A DNA stretch of 32,944 bases from Deltaproteobacteria bacterium (GCA_022340905.1 JAJDNB010000164.1:1-32944), one strand, 5' to 3'; numbered from the stretch's first letter, positions 15,705 to 24,041 are shown. Notes: generated by a model from the letters alone, not told the origin. A program made the numbers and translations.

Positions 15705-16111
15705 AGTAATTTTCTACCCTTTGAAAAAGCAACAATGGATGTTGGGAATCAAGCATTTCAACCCCCGGCCAGGGGTACCTACGCCATCATCACCCTTCTG
15801 GCAATATCTCTTATTCTTTCCATATTAACTAGCCTGGATGTTGCACCAATTGCTTACTAAAGCCTCTCAGCTGGGAAGCAAGATGTTTTCTTAAGGTTCC
15901 AAAGCAGTACCTAAAAAATATCTCGTATTAGGCATGAATCTTGAACGTCCGTCACCGTGATCTTAGCTTACGCGCACTGTTTCACTTCTCACCTTCCAAA
16001 GCGTCAGGCAACTAATGTATCTTGAAAAAACAGTTAACCACCTCTGTTAATCGAAGCCGTGCTGCGAAATGACGCAATTTTGGTAGTGCCACTTGAGGAC
16101 AAGGAGAAAAA
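15705..16111. other. Spacer between tRNA terminator and receiver gene
   Basis: Apart from the doubtful 41-codon frame at 15735-15860, I see only the AAGGAG ribosome site just before 16112. Confidence 0.4.
15735..15860 (+). CDS. Possible 41-residue single-helix membrane peptide or gene remnant
   Basis: An ATG at 15735 opens 41 codons: a polar start, then a hydrophobic stretch (TYAIITLLAISLILSILTSL) long enough to span a membrane. There is no convincing ribosome site. It could be a small membrane protein, the decayed N-terminus of a multi-pass protein such as a rhomboid-like protease, or chance. Confidence 0.2.
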   Translation: MDVGNQAFQPPARGTYAIITLLAISLILSILTSLDVAPIAY

Positions 16112-16810
16112 ATGGCCACATACTCCCTTTTAAAAAACAGATCTCTTACCATATTAGTCGTAGAGGACGATGCCGAGCTTAGAGAAATCTTACAGGTCGA
16201 ATTCGAACTCGAGGGCTTGACGGCTATTACTGCCACAAATGGCAGTGAAGCTGTTACCACAGTTCGGAAACTTAAACCTGATTTAATATTAATGGATATA
16301 ATGATGCCAGGGATGGATGGTATCGAAGCCACGAAAATTGTCAAAAGTAATGAAGAAACTAAACACATTCCCATAATAATGCTCACTGCTTCAGGAAATA
16401 GAGATGACATTGTCGCCGGACTTGAGGCAGGCGCAATCGATTATATAACCAAACCGTTCTTCATGCCCGAGTTAAAAGCTCGCCTGAAGTCGGTGCTTCA
16501 GCATAAAGTAATGTATGACGAACTAAAGAGAATCCAGGATACGTTAATAAGAAGGGAGCGACTACAAACTATAAAGGAACTTACTGAGACATTTCAAGGA
16601 TCCATCAATGGACCGCTTACCGTGATTCTTGGCAGGATACATCTCCTCAAGAAAAAAAACGGCAAAATAGCTTGGGAAGACTTAGAGGCATTGCAAAAGG
16701 CGGCGGATAAAATAAAAGAGATAGTGAATCATCTGGGCATCATGGAGTGGATGTATCCATTGCCCCTCTTGAATGATATTGATTTTGTTGACCTACCCTT
16801 CCTCAACTAA
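16112..16810 (+). CDS. Receiver-domain protein with degenerate histidine-kinase dimerisation helix
   Basis: 232 residues. Residues 12-130 are a complete receiver: acidic pair D19/D20, phospho-acceptor D62 in LILMDIMMPG, T92 and K114. Residues about 148-215 resemble the DHp helix pair of histidine kinases (RRERLQTIKELTE, INGPLTVILGRIHLL), but at the position of the phospho-acceptor His the sequence reads FQGSINGPL instead of a canonical AHEINNPL, and no ATPase domain follows. So it can be phosphorylated but cannot be a kinase. It may dimerise through the helices or interact with kinases. It has a good AAGGAG site and no DNA-binding domain, and it is not in an operon. Confidence 0.87.
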   Translation: MATYSLLKNRSLTILVVEDDAELREILQVEFELEGLTAITATNGSEAVTTVRKLKPDLILMDIMMPGMDGIEATKIVKSNEETKHIPIIMLTASGNRDDIVAGLEAGAIDYITKPFFMPELKARLKSVLQHKVMYDELKRIQDTLIRRERLQTIKELTETFQGSINGPLTVILGRIHLLKKKNGKIAWEDLEALQKAADKIKEIVNHLGIMEWMYPLPLLNDIDFVDLPFLN

Positions 16811-16832
16811 CACCGTATCATTGCAAATTTGA

Positions 16833-16901
16833 GATTTGAGACTCTAGATTTTTGATTGTGGAATCTTTTCCAACTCAATCTAAAATCTGCACTCTCAAAT
16901 C
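16833..16901. repeat. Long imperfect inverted repeat between convergent genes
   Basis: GATTTGAGACTCTAGATTTT on the left pairs imperfectly with a right arm ending CTCTCAAATC at 16901; about 30 bases per arm with a short loop near 16864-16867. It separates the convergent genes ending at 16810 and 16918, so a bidirectional terminator role is plausible. It belongs to the AATCTGAAATC-type word family. Confidence 0.6.
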
Positions 16902-16917
16902 TTAACTGTCGACTGGG

Positions 16918-17340
16918 TTACATGCGAATCATCCGGCTTACCTGGGAATCAACGCATTTGTATATCTCTTCGTCGGTACCGTAAATATCCACGATTGTCC
17001 GGTGGTTGATCAGGGTCTCGATGATAAAGGCGGTGAGGTAGAGACTGATGAAATTGGGACGACGAACGATGGTCCTCAATGGGGCGATCCGGTACTGAAC
17101 GTCAAAATCTTCCGCTGATATCAGTGTCTTGATACATCCAGCCAGCTGGCGCTCCAGCTCTTTCTTGTTCTTCGTTTCTATGAGTCTGTCCTCAATCAAC
17201 TTCATGGCGATCCGATTCGCCAGATCATCTACTACCTCATACAGCTGACTAATTGCTCCTGCTCTTGCTGCTTCCTTAGCAGAGTCCAGCCGGGATATGA
17301 CATTGCTTTCTCTCACATTTGGTCTATAGTCTCTTGCCAT
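16918..17340 (-). CDS. Conserved-looking protein of unknown function
   Basis: 140 residues from the ATG at 17340, preferred over a TTG at 17355 because GAGGTG lies eight bases upstream of the ATG. It is mostly alpha-helical and charged, with no signal peptide, clear membrane helix or known catalytic motif; a single Cys at about residue 68 and one near 126. The stretch RRPNFISLYLTAFIIETLI is the most hydrophobic part. It follows the PilZ gene by 60 bases on the same strand, so the two are probably one operon and this protein may act with or downstream of the PilZ protein. I do not recognise the family. Confidence 0.72.
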   Translation of the reverse strand: MARDYRPNVRESNVISRLDSAKEAARAGAISQLYEVVDDLANRIAMKLIEDRLIETKNKKELERQLAGCIKTLISAEDFDVQYRIAPLRTIVRRPNFISLYLTAFIIETLINHRTIVDIYGTDEEIYKCVDSQVSRMIRM

Positions 17341-17400
17341 CTCTTCACACCTCAAACCAGTTCTTCGCCAAAACTCTTTCCGACGATTTCATTGTATTGA

Positions 17401-18000
17401 CTATTCACCAGGGCTGCATTCCTCTAGGAAATTTGTCAGTGCTCTTCGAACGTCCTCCTGCATTGGCAAGAAATGCACGCCAACAATATAGCCTTCGCCC
17501 TTGTCTTTAGGTCTCGACCACACTACTTCTCCCTTCAAGGGAATGGTACCATGGCGCGATGAATTCAGCTTAGTATGAAAGATACTTCCAACTTTAAGTT
17601 TAGTCAACGAGTGTAACCTCATTCCTCCCATGCTGAGGTTCAGTATCCTAATGTTTTTCTCTTGGAAAACTTGGGTAAAAAGATCCTCACCCTCTGAAAC
17701 ACTGTGCCTCAGATGCTGGCGTCGCTCCGGCAGTCTTACCTGAATACTGGCGCCCTTGATGAGAGCATAAAGGTAGTTTACCAGACTGGTAAACCGAGCG
17801 GTATCTTCAGTAGACCCGTTTTGTTCTAAATTATACTCAATGGTTTCCTGGAGATCGGCAATGCCGCTAAGCAGCTCATCCAGCTGGGTCTTTCGCTCTC
17901 TGTTCATTCCAGAGGTGTTGATAATATTGATCAGGGGGCGGAGGGTAAATTTGATTTTTTGTTCGAAAAGATCAAGCTTTTCTTTGGTGGGACCTCCCAT
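17401..18000 (-). CDS. PilZ-domain c-di-GMP receptor with helical N-terminus
   Basis: 199 residues: an all-helical region 1-90 with coiled-coil character, then a PilZ domain from about 90 to 195. The c-di-GMP contacts are present: R94-x3-R98 and NLSMGG at 121-126 (N replacing the usual D). It should change partner binding when c-di-GMP binds. It is the first gene of a two-gene unit with the unknown protein downstream. A promoter-like pair lies at 18070-18098. The helical N-terminus probably mediates dimerisation or partner contact. Confidence 0.88.
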   Translation of the reverse strand: MGGPTKEKLDLFEQKIKFTLRPLINIINTSGMNRERKTQLDELLSGIADLQETIEYNLEQNGSTEDTARFTSLVNYLYALIKGASIQVRLPERRQHLRHSVSEGEDLFTQVFQEKNIRILNLSMGGMRLHSLTKLKVGSIFHTKLNSSRHGTIPLKGEVVWSRPKDKGEGYIVGVHFLPMQEDVRRALTNFLEECSPGE

Positions 18001-18069
18001 GCGCCCGGCCCTTGTTGGGAGTTGAAGCTCGGAGATTCTGCTGATTTGTCAACAACCTAGTCTGAAAGC

Positions 18070-18098
18070 ATTCTCTGTTTAACACGATTCCTTGTCAA
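18070..18098 (-). promoter_or_regulatory. Putative promoter of the PilZ operon
   Basis: On the minus strand TTGACA (18098-18093), 17 bases, then GAGAAT (18075-18070; 4/6). Confidence 0.45.
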
Positions 18099-18301
18099 TC
18101 GCAAGAAAAAGATCAGGTTACCCTATTTATCTCTATGTAGGCCTGGGCAAACGGCCCGTCCTCTTTTCCTCTTTCTCATGGACTAGTGGAACTTCTACAA
18201 TTTTAGATGTGAGATCGCAGATTGTAGAATGTTTAACGCTTTAAAATTTGACCAACGAAGAGAGATCCGATAGCGTTAGTACTGAATCGCAAGGATTTTT
18301 C

Positions 18302-18329
18302 TTGACGAAGCTCTCGACTGTATTATAGT
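18302..18329 (+). promoter_or_regulatory. Putative promoter of the acidic-protein/DUF721 operon
   Basis: TTGACG (5/6) at 18302-18307, 16 bases, then TATAGT (5/6) at 18324-18329. Start of transcription near 18336; the AAGGAG site at 18361 follows. Confidence 0.5.
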
Positions 18330-18373
18330 TAATTTCGTTCGTCAAATTAATTGCAGTGCAAAGGAGTTCCCCC

Positions 18374-18685
18374 ATGGATTTTGATCTCGAGGATGGCCTT
18401 TATATTTTTGAAATTACCCTCGGCTATAAGGTGGCTGAGATTGAGAACATGACAGTTCCTCTAATCATAAAAGCCGACGATGTTGATGACGCAGAAGAAG
18501 TGGTTCAGGAATATCTGGAGATAATTAATCTCGCCGGGGATTTCTGGATTGCCGACATAACCGGCCCCTTTGATCCTGAAGAATACCAGAAGGAAGTTGA
18601 CGAGGGAGAAAGGGAACGTTGGGATCGTATGGAAGATTACAGTGAGGAGGATTTTCTGGAAATCATCCACGCAGAGGAGACGTGA
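18374..18685 (+). CDS. Acidic small protein of unknown function
   Basis: 103 residues from the ATG at 18374, chosen because AAGGAG sits eight bases upstream; a GTG at 18356 would precede that site. It is strongly acidic (many Asp/Glu, notably DDVDDAEEVVQEYLE and the C-terminal third) with no Cys, signal or membrane segment. The start FDLEDGLYIFEITLGYKVAE suggests a small alpha/beta fold. I do not recognise it. It lies 22 bases upstream of the DUF721 gene in the same direction, and the compact spacing suggests one operon. Confidence 0.75.
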   Translation: MDFDLEDGLYIFEITLGYKVAEIENMTVPLIIKADDVDDAEEVVQEYLEIINLAGDFWIADITGPFDPEEYQKEVDEGERERWDRMEDYSEEDFLEIIHAEET

Positions 18686-18707
18686 GAGAAACGAGGTTCC
18701 AAGTATA

Positions 18708-19193
18708 TTGAAGAGAGAGGCTCCTGAACATATAGGATCAATCCTGGAAAAATTGCTTGCCAACCCCGAATGGAAGAACAAACTGCAAGCTTCCATACCT
18801 TTGCTTCGTTGGCAAGAGATAGTGGGGGATAAAATTGCCAGACAATCCCAGCCAGAATCGTTACAAAATGGTGTGCTCCTGGTAAGGGTTGCAAACCCCG
18901 CCTGGCTCCATCATCTCCGCTTTTTGGAAGAAGACTTGCGCCAAAAGCTAAACAAAAAGCTACCTTCTTTAGACGTCAAGGAGCTGCGCTTTCGGCAAGG
19001 GCCTCTGGACCAGGCAGAACCAATAAAATCCCCGTCCCGTCCCGGAAAGATTTTGACCCCTCGAAACGATCAAGAAAAGCCTACGCCTCTGGACCGGGAA
19101 CAACTGAGACTTCTGCAATCGGTAACTGATCCTGAGTTGCGAAGAAATCTGGAGAGCCTATTCAGGAGACAACTGACACGTTCCCGTACATAG
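18708..19193 (+). CDS. DUF721 / DciA-like protein
   Basis: 161 residues if read from TTG at 18708; no ATG or GTG with a ribosome site fits the frame better, and GAGG lies about ten bases before it. Residues about 25-90 carry the DUF721 pattern: LLRWQEIVGDKIARQSQP, then LVRVANPAWLHHLRFL. Family members include DciA, the ancestral loader of the replicative helicase DnaB, so a role in replication initiation is plausible. The C-terminal part (basic, Pro-rich, then a short helical end) is poorly conserved in general. Its last 32 bases overlap the convergent TrmN6-like gene. Confidence 0.75.
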   Translation: MKREAPEHIGSILEKLLANPEWKNKLQASIPLLRWQEIVGDKIARQSQPESLQNGVLLVRVANPAWLHHLRFLEEDLRQKLNKKLPSLDVKELRFRQGPLDQAEPIKSPSRPGKILTPRNDQEKPTPLDREQLRLLQSVTDPELRRNLESLFRRQLTRSRT

Positions 19194-19932
19194 CATTCAT
19201 TTCCTCTGCATAGTTGCCATCGCTTCCGTATATGGCAAAAGGTTTGTTTACTCGGAGTTCTTCCCCTCCCCCTTTTACCGACTCCAAGTGCACTAACCTA
19301 GCCTCCGAATCCAGAGTAGAATAGATGATGGTGAGTGTTTTCGGAGCAAAACCTCCCGAACGTAATTCTGCAAAAAGTCTGCAAAGACGCCTCGCCGGAT
19401 AGATAACGGCTAATCGTCCTTTGTGACGTAAAAGTCGAGCTGCTGCCCCAACCACATCTCCCAAAGTGGCTGATAGTTCGTGTCGCGCTATGGCTTTCCC
19501 CGAATTAGTGTTCAGCCGACCACTGAGCAATTTACCGTAGGGCGGATTGCTCAGCACCAAGTCTATGGGGCCCCCTACCCTGCCAACCTCTAATCTTCTG
19601 AGATCACCCTGGACAATATGTATTATGTCTTCGAAACCATTGATTTGCACATTGCGCTTTGCCATGGAAACCAGGGATTCCTGCAATTCAATTCCGGTGA
19701 CATGTTCCACTGATTGCAAGGATGCTAGCAGCAGCGGAATCACTCCACAGCCAGTACCCAGATCAACAACCCGATCTTGGGAACGAACCAGGGTAAGTCC
19801 GGCCAGCAATACCGCGTCAATGGAAAAACGGTAGCCCTGCTGGGGCTGGATAATCTTTAAACGTCCCTGGCAGATGGAGTCCAGAGTCTCCCCTCGTCGG
19901 GGTTTGCTGAGGTCAAATGGGCACATCTTCAT
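19162..19932 (-). CDS. tRNA1(Val) A37 N6-methyltransferase-like (TrmN6/YfiC family)
   Basis: 256 residues: a Rossmann methyltransferase with SAM motif VVDLGTGCGVIPLLLA (about 57-72) and the N6-adenine catalytic motif NPPY near residue 128. The N-terminal QGYRFSIDAVLLAGL is characteristic of the YfiC/TrmN6 group, which methylates A37 of tRNA-Val. Whether this copy has the same target is inferred. It starts inside the last 20 bases of the DUF1015 gene, so the two are translationally linked, and its 3' end overlaps the convergent DUF721 gene by 32 bases. A second ATG at 19926 is an equally possible start. Confidence 0.87.
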   Translation of the reverse strand: MKMCPFDLSKPRRGETLDSICQGRLKIIQPQQGYRFSIDAVLLAGLTLVRSQDRVVDLGTGCGVIPLLLASLQSVEHVTGIELQESLVSMAKRNVQINGFEDIIHIVQGDLRRLEVGRVGGPIDLVLSNPPYGKLLSGRLNTNSGKAIARHELSATLGDVVGAAARLLRHKGRLAVIYPARRLCRLFAELRSGGFAPKTLTIIYSTLDSEARLVHLESVKGGGEELRVNKPFAIYGSDGNYAEEMNAMYGNVSVVS

Positions 19933-21262
19933 CAGGGTCTAAGAGGTTGAGCACTGAACCGTCGATAACCTTCGGATGGAAATACGTAGACTTGTGCGGC
20001 ATGAACAGCCCAGAGGCAGCAACTTCTCGGAGTTGTTCAATCTTGGTGTGATTCAGTAAAAAGGCAACCTGAAAACGTTTGCTTTGCACTTCTTCTATTG
20101 CCCCCACGGCGTCGTGTCGATACTTGATCTTGGTTTCATCATTTAACAGGGCTTGATCAACACTGAGGAGTCGCTTGAGGATCAACTCGGTGAGCACCAC
20201 CACATCAAGCTTCTGCAAGGGAACCGGCAACTGTTCTTGCCAAATGTGGTGATTAACCTGTTTCCGCAACTTTAAGAGGACAAATTCCTCACACCCGGAC
20301 ACACAAAGCCCTATGACCTGGTGATTCCCGGGCTCATGCAAGGATTTGAGAAATTCCCCTTGCACCTTATGCCGACTAGAGGCAGCAAAGGGAAAAGAGA
20401 ATACTTTAAAGTAGTCAGCTGCCCGCGCCAAAAACGTCTTCATCTCAAACTGCGGTAGGTTAGTAAATAGCCGATGGGTTGGGAGAATAGACAATCCCTC
20501 CTGGTGCATGTTTGCCAAATACATCAGTACATAGTTGAATGAGGCCCGTTCCCCTCTCCTCGGATATTTCTGCTGCATGAATCTCTGGTAGTTAAGCGCT
20601 GTCTCATACCGATGATGGCCGTCGGCAATGAAAGTCACCTTTTTTTTCATGGACTCTATGACCTTGCCAATCACCTCTTTTTGAGAAACGCGCCACATAC
20701 GATGATGAATTCCCTTACTATCAGTGAAATCAAAGAGCGGTCTTTCCTCACGCCCCTCGCCCAGAGAGTGACTTACCTCCTGGGCCGGATCGGGGTAGAG
20801 AGCGAAGACCTGGCTGAGGTTGGCACTACATGCTTTCATGAGTTGCAATCGTTCAGACTTAGTTCCCTCATACGTGTGTTCGTGCGGTAGCACCGATCCA
20901 TGGGAAAAATCTTGCAGCCTTACAAGGCAGATGAATCCCCGTCTGGTCCTCACCTGACGAGGGGACTCTTGGTAGGCAATCTCGTAGTCATAAAAGGCTG
21001 GCTTTGAATCTCGGATCAATACCTTTTCCCGTTGCCAGGTCCTGAGCGTTTCAGCCGCTCGGATATGCCAGTTGTTATGTTCATTGTCGCCAGGATGGGA
21101 CCGGCCTAAAATCAATCTGATCATGTTATAGGGGTGACGGGCATAGAACATTTCCTGCTCTTCAGGAGAAATTACATCAAAAGGTGGGGTAATCACCTCG
21201 TCCATATTACCTATGAGCTCTTGATTGTATAAGAGACCCTTTAGCGGAGCAACTTCGAGCAT
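19913..21262 (-). CDS. DUF1015 family protein
   Basis: 449 residues, typical family length. Landmarks are the N-terminal PLKGLLYNQ, TPPFDVISPEE, the HPYNMIRLILG segment and the central ADGHHRYETAL motif near residues 213-223. The family is widespread in anaerobes and has no experimentally settled general role that I can cite. The start at 21262 has AAGGAGAG upstream. It is followed by the TrmN6-like gene with a 20-base overlap, so both are probably one transcript. It has no signal peptide. Confidence 0.9.
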   Translation of the reverse strand: MLEVAPLKGLLYNQELIGNMDEVITPPFDVISPEEQEMFYARHPYNMIRLILGRSHPGDNEHNNWHIRAAETLRTWQREKVLIRDSKPAFYDYEIAYQESPRQVRTRRGFICLVRLQDFSHGSVLPHEHTYEGTKSERLQLMKACSANLSQVFALYPDPAQEVSHSLGEGREERPLFDFTDSKGIHHRMWRVSQKEVIGKVIESMKKKVTFIADGHHRYETALNYQRFMQQKYPRRGERASFNYVLMYLANMHQEGLSILPTHRLFTNLPQFEMKTFLARAADYFKVFSFPFAASSRHKVQGEFLKSLHEPGNHQVIGLCVSGCEEFVLLKLRKQVNHHIWQEQLPVPLQKLDVVVLTELILKRLLSVDQALLNDETKIKYRHDAVGAIEEVQSKRFQVAFLLNHTKIEQLREVAASGLFMPHKSTYFHPKVIDGSVLNLLDPDEDVPI

Positions 21263-21510
21263 ATTTGACTCTCTCCTTCGACGGCAGGCCAGCGAAATAA
21301 ATTATCCAGCCGAGAGCATAGCCCAACACGTAGTGTCAAGGAGTATTGGACTGCTGGAGGAGTGGCGTAATGGAAGTATAACAAAACTCTCGGGAGTTCA
21401 ATCTTTTTTCATTTCTTCAGTGGTCAAAAAGTCTTCTTGCTGCCTGCCTGTCCCGAGCTTGTCGCGGAATTGCGAGCTGCTAGCTGGTAATTGCGCTGGT
21501 GCAATGCCGA

Positions 21511-22368
21511 CTACCTCAGCCCCCATTTCAGTTTGTTTCGGAGAATGGTGAAGTAGTCTTCCTGGCGAGACTTTATCAAAAAGAGGGGGAGATCAGCCTG
21601 TTCGACACGGACTATATCCCCTGCCCGCAACTCGCAACCCACCTGTCCATCGCAGGTCAGGGTGACATCGTTTGCCTTGGCGCCGACCCTGATTTCAACA
21701 TGGGCGTCGCCCGGTAACACGATGGAACGATTGGTCAAGGAGAATTCACAGATGGGGGTCAAGATAATACTCTCAGCCGTAGGATAAACTATAGGACCAC
21801 CGGCAGAGAGATTATATGCCGTTGACCCTGTGGCAGTGGCGACGATCAGTCCGTCAGCTCGATAGGTTGTCAAGTGAAGGCCGTCAATGGTGACTTCCAA
21901 ATCAACGATCCTGGCAAGAGCGGCTTTATTTATCACCACGTCATTAAGAACAGTACTGTCCAAGACAACCGCACCCTTCCTCTCAAAGGTGGTTTGGAGA
22001 CGCATGCGCCTTTCCACCTCAAACCGCTGCGCTAAAATATCTTCGAAGAACCGGTAGCATTCCTCCACGCTTACTTCAGTAAGAAAACCCATGCCGCCGA
22101 TGTTTACACCCAGAACTGGTATGTTTCGATCGGTAAGAAGCCGGGCAACGCTAAGCAATGTTCCGTCGCCCCCAAGGACTACAACAGCCAGACTATCACT
22201 TGGTATTTTTCGGGCAAAATCTTGGAGGCTGCTCTCCTGGGCATGGGGGGCAATGTTTTCCAGCAAAAACACTCGCGCATCTCGATGCTCGAACCACTTG
22301 GTTATCTTCACACCGAGCTGCGCTGCCAGAGCCTCACCCTTTTTATATATTATTGTGATTTTAGCCAT
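21511..22368 (-). CDS. nadK: NAD kinase
   Basis: 285 residues, standard for bacterial ATP-NAD kinases. The key motifs are present: GGDGT at 66-70, the GVNIGGMGFL segment, and TATGSTAYNLSAGGPIV, which bind ATP and NAD. The enzyme phosphorylates NAD to NADP in the cytoplasm. A GGGAG site precedes the ATG, and a perfect TATAAT lies just upstream of it, although its -35 partner is poor. A 248-base gap separates it from the DUF1015 gene downstream, so the two are probably separate transcripts. Confidence 0.96.
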   Translation of the reverse strand: MAKITIIYKKGEALAAQLGVKITKWFEHRDARVFLLENIAPHAQESSLQDFARKIPSDSLAVVVLGGDGTLLSVARLLTDRNIPVLGVNIGGMGFLTEVSVEECYRFFEDILAQRFEVERRMRLQTTFERKGAVVLDSTVLNDVVINKAALARIVDLEVTIDGLHLTTYRADGLIVATATGSTAYNLSAGGPIVYPTAESIILTPICEFSLTNRSIVLPGDAHVEIRVGAKANDVTLTCDGQVGCELRAGDIVRVEQADLPLFLIKSRQEDYFTILRNKLKWGLR

Positions 22369-22709
22369 TAGCTCCCTTTTTCATTATAATCCCCATTTCC
22401 CAGTCCAACAGAGAAGAAACCCTTACCTGCAAGCAACTAGTGAAATCGAGTGGTCGTGCCTGCAGAGACAGGCTGAACTAATCCTTTAACAAAATAATAA
22501 GGCGCCGGTCAACTGCTACTCGCTAAACCTAGATATTTTAAAGATTGTGGCGGGAAGCCTCCGGCAAGAAGAGCTGCATGATATGGGGAGTTGGGGTGAA
22601 ACTGTTATTCCGTGCGAAAAAAAGTTGTAAAATGATTTATTCTGGACTATAGGTAAGCTTTATTTTTTACTGTCCGCAGTTTTTGGAACATATTCTGGTA
22701 GCGTGATCG
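22369..22709. other. Divergent spacer between nadK and the receiver-GGDEF gene
   Basis: No gene. The minus-strand TATAAT near 22383-22388 may serve nadK. A stretch around 22548-22580 (AAGCCTCCGGC) recalls the c-di-GMP riboswitch core, but the other conserved parts are missing. Confidence 0.4.
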
Positions 22710-23660
22710 ATGAATCAGAAAGGTAATACTCCTTACACCATTCTTTCTGTGGACGATGACACGGAAATGGCTGCCTTGCTCCACGAAGTGGTAAGCCAGT
22801 TGGGGCACACCAGTGTCACCGCAGTAGATGGTGTCGATGCATTAGAAAAGCTCGGAGAACGCCAGTTCGATATGGTCATAACCGATATTGCCATGCCAAG
22901 AATGAACGGAATCGAACTGACGAAAAGAATCAAGACCGATCTAGAGGACGTGGATGTAGTTGTTGTCACTGGATACCAGGACAAATACAAGTACACCGAT
23001 GTCATAGAAATCGGCGCTAGCGACTTCATTTCCAAGCCCTTTAACATCAATGAACTGGAGGCGAAGATCAACCGAATCATCCGTGAACGTGAACTGCGGG
23101 CCGAGCTCAAAAGACTGTCCATCCGCGACGGCCTCACCGGTCTCTATAACCGTCGGTACTTTGATGAAAACTTGAAAAGGGAAGCAATCCGTGCTTTCCG
23201 GCAGCACTATGGCCTCTTTCTTCTTCTGGTCGATGTTGATAATTTCAAAAACTACAATGATCAGTTCGGCCACCAGAAGGGGGACGATCTACTCAAGGAA
23301 CTGGCCAGATTAATGATGCTATACAGCCGCGACAACGTTGATTCAGTCTACAGATACGGGGGTGACGAGTTTGCTGTGATCATTCCCCATGCCGAACCCC
23401 AACAAGCAATGATGGTTGCTAAAAGGCTGAGAAGCAAGTTTAACGCGAGTGATCTCGGCCCCGCATCTCTTAGTATGGGAATGGCCCGATTGGAAGGTAA
23501 ACTGAAATCCTTAGAGCAAGATTTAGAAAACCTGCTGCGCACGGCAGACCAACACCTATATATGGCCAAGAACAACGGGGGCGATCAGATTCGTGCGGCA
23601 GGGGAAAATGCCCGCACGCAAAACTCACCATATAACCAACCAAGCTACCAGCAAACCTAA
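22710..23660 (+). CDS. Receiver-GGDEF response regulator (diguanylate cyclase)
   Basis: 316 residues: receiver domain 8-125 with acidic residues D15-D17, phospho-acceptor D59 in MVITDIAMPR and K109, then a GGDEF domain from about 135 with DGLTGLYNRRYF and active site RYGGDEF at 215-221. It is a PleD/WspR-like cyclase, probably activated by phosphorylation. The inhibitory site is off-register: SRDNVDSV gives RxxxD rather than RxxD. The C-terminal 25 residues are unstructured. The ribosome site before 22710 is poor. Confidence 0.94.
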   Translation: MNQKGNTPYTILSVDDDTEMAALLHEVVSQLGHTSVTAVDGVDALEKLGERQFDMVITDIAMPRMNGIELTKRIKTDLEDVDVVVVTGYQDKYKYTDVIEIGASDFISKPFNINELEAKINRIIRERELRAELKRLSIRDGLTGLYNRRYFDENLKREAIRAFRQHYGLFLLLVDVDNFKNYNDQFGHQKGDDLLKELARLMMLYSRDNVDSVYRYGGDEFAVIIPHAEPQQAMMVAKRLRSKFNASDLGPASLSMGMARLEGKLKSLEQDLENLLRTADQHLYMAKNNGGDQIRAAGENARTQNSPYNQPSYQQT

Positions 23661-23971
23661 GCTTTTCATCTAAAGTGAATCACACTTCCTGTAAGACCAA
23701 GGCCGGCTATGTCAACTGGTCCGGAGAGAGCTTTTGGTTACTTTCCTTTGTAGTTACTACAGTGGAGTAATGCAGTGCAGCGATTTCAGATTTAAGAGCT
23801 CGGAAGATAGTGGCAGGGTATTGATTTAGAGTCAATCTGTAATCTGAAATCAAAAATGATAGATCCTCGAATACTCCTGAACAGCTTGAAGCTTTGCGGC
23901 AAAACAATTTAACTCCACCGGCAGGGGTCAATTTGTTGCTAAAATTTTGAGGGAAATTAGTTAAAAAGTTC
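23661..23971. other. Spacer upstream of the polyamine regulator
   Basis: No gene. It holds the GATTTCAGATT inverted repeat (23782-23851) and otherwise no recognised element. Confidence 0.45.
23782..23851. repeat. GATTTCAGATT inverted repeat
   Basis: GATTTCAGATT at 23782-23792 is perfectly complementary to AATCTGAAATC at 23841-23851, with a 48-base interior that itself contains related words (GATTTAGAGTC). Member of the AATCTGAAATC-type dispersed family. Confidence 0.55.
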
Positions 23972-24000
23972 TTGACAAAAAAGTTTCGAATCATTATAAA
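23972..24000 (+). promoter_or_regulatory. Consensus sigma-70 promoter of the XRE-cupin / spe cluster
   Basis: A perfect TTGACA at 23972-23977, 17 bases, then TATAAA (5/6) at 23995-24000. Transcription would start near 24007. Confidence 0.75.
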
Positions 24001-24013
24001 GAGCATTCTTTAT

Positions 24014-24028
24014 TAAACTTAAAGTTTA
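24014..24028. promoter_or_regulatory. Perfect 15-bp palindrome, probable operator
   Basis: TAAACTTAAAGTTTA is a perfect palindrome around the central A at 24021. It lies about 7-21 bases after the predicted transcription start and 13 bases before the regulator ATG, a position that suits autorepression by the XRE-cupin protein. The link is inferred from position and symmetry. Confidence 0.6.
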
Positions 24029-24041
24029 GTGTCTGTAAACC

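Larger units (their letters stand above)
18001..18373. other. Divergent spacer with two promoters
   Basis: No gene. It holds opposing promoter-like sequences at 18070-18098 (minus) and 18302-18329 (plus), and between about 18195 and 18250 a tract of AGATTGTAGAAT-type words related to the dispersed repeats. Confidence 0.45.

Noticed and set aside
21225-21551. 108-codon plus-strand frame between DUF1015 and nadK
   Set aside because: It overlaps both flanking genes antisense, and has no ribosome site or domain.
22500-22620. Possible c-di-GMP (GEMM) riboswitch upstream of the receiver-GGDEF gene
   Set aside because: Only AAGCCTCCGGC resembles the core; the first helix, the GNRA-type loop and the GGGACGCAAAGCC context are missing. 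A covariance-model search would decide.
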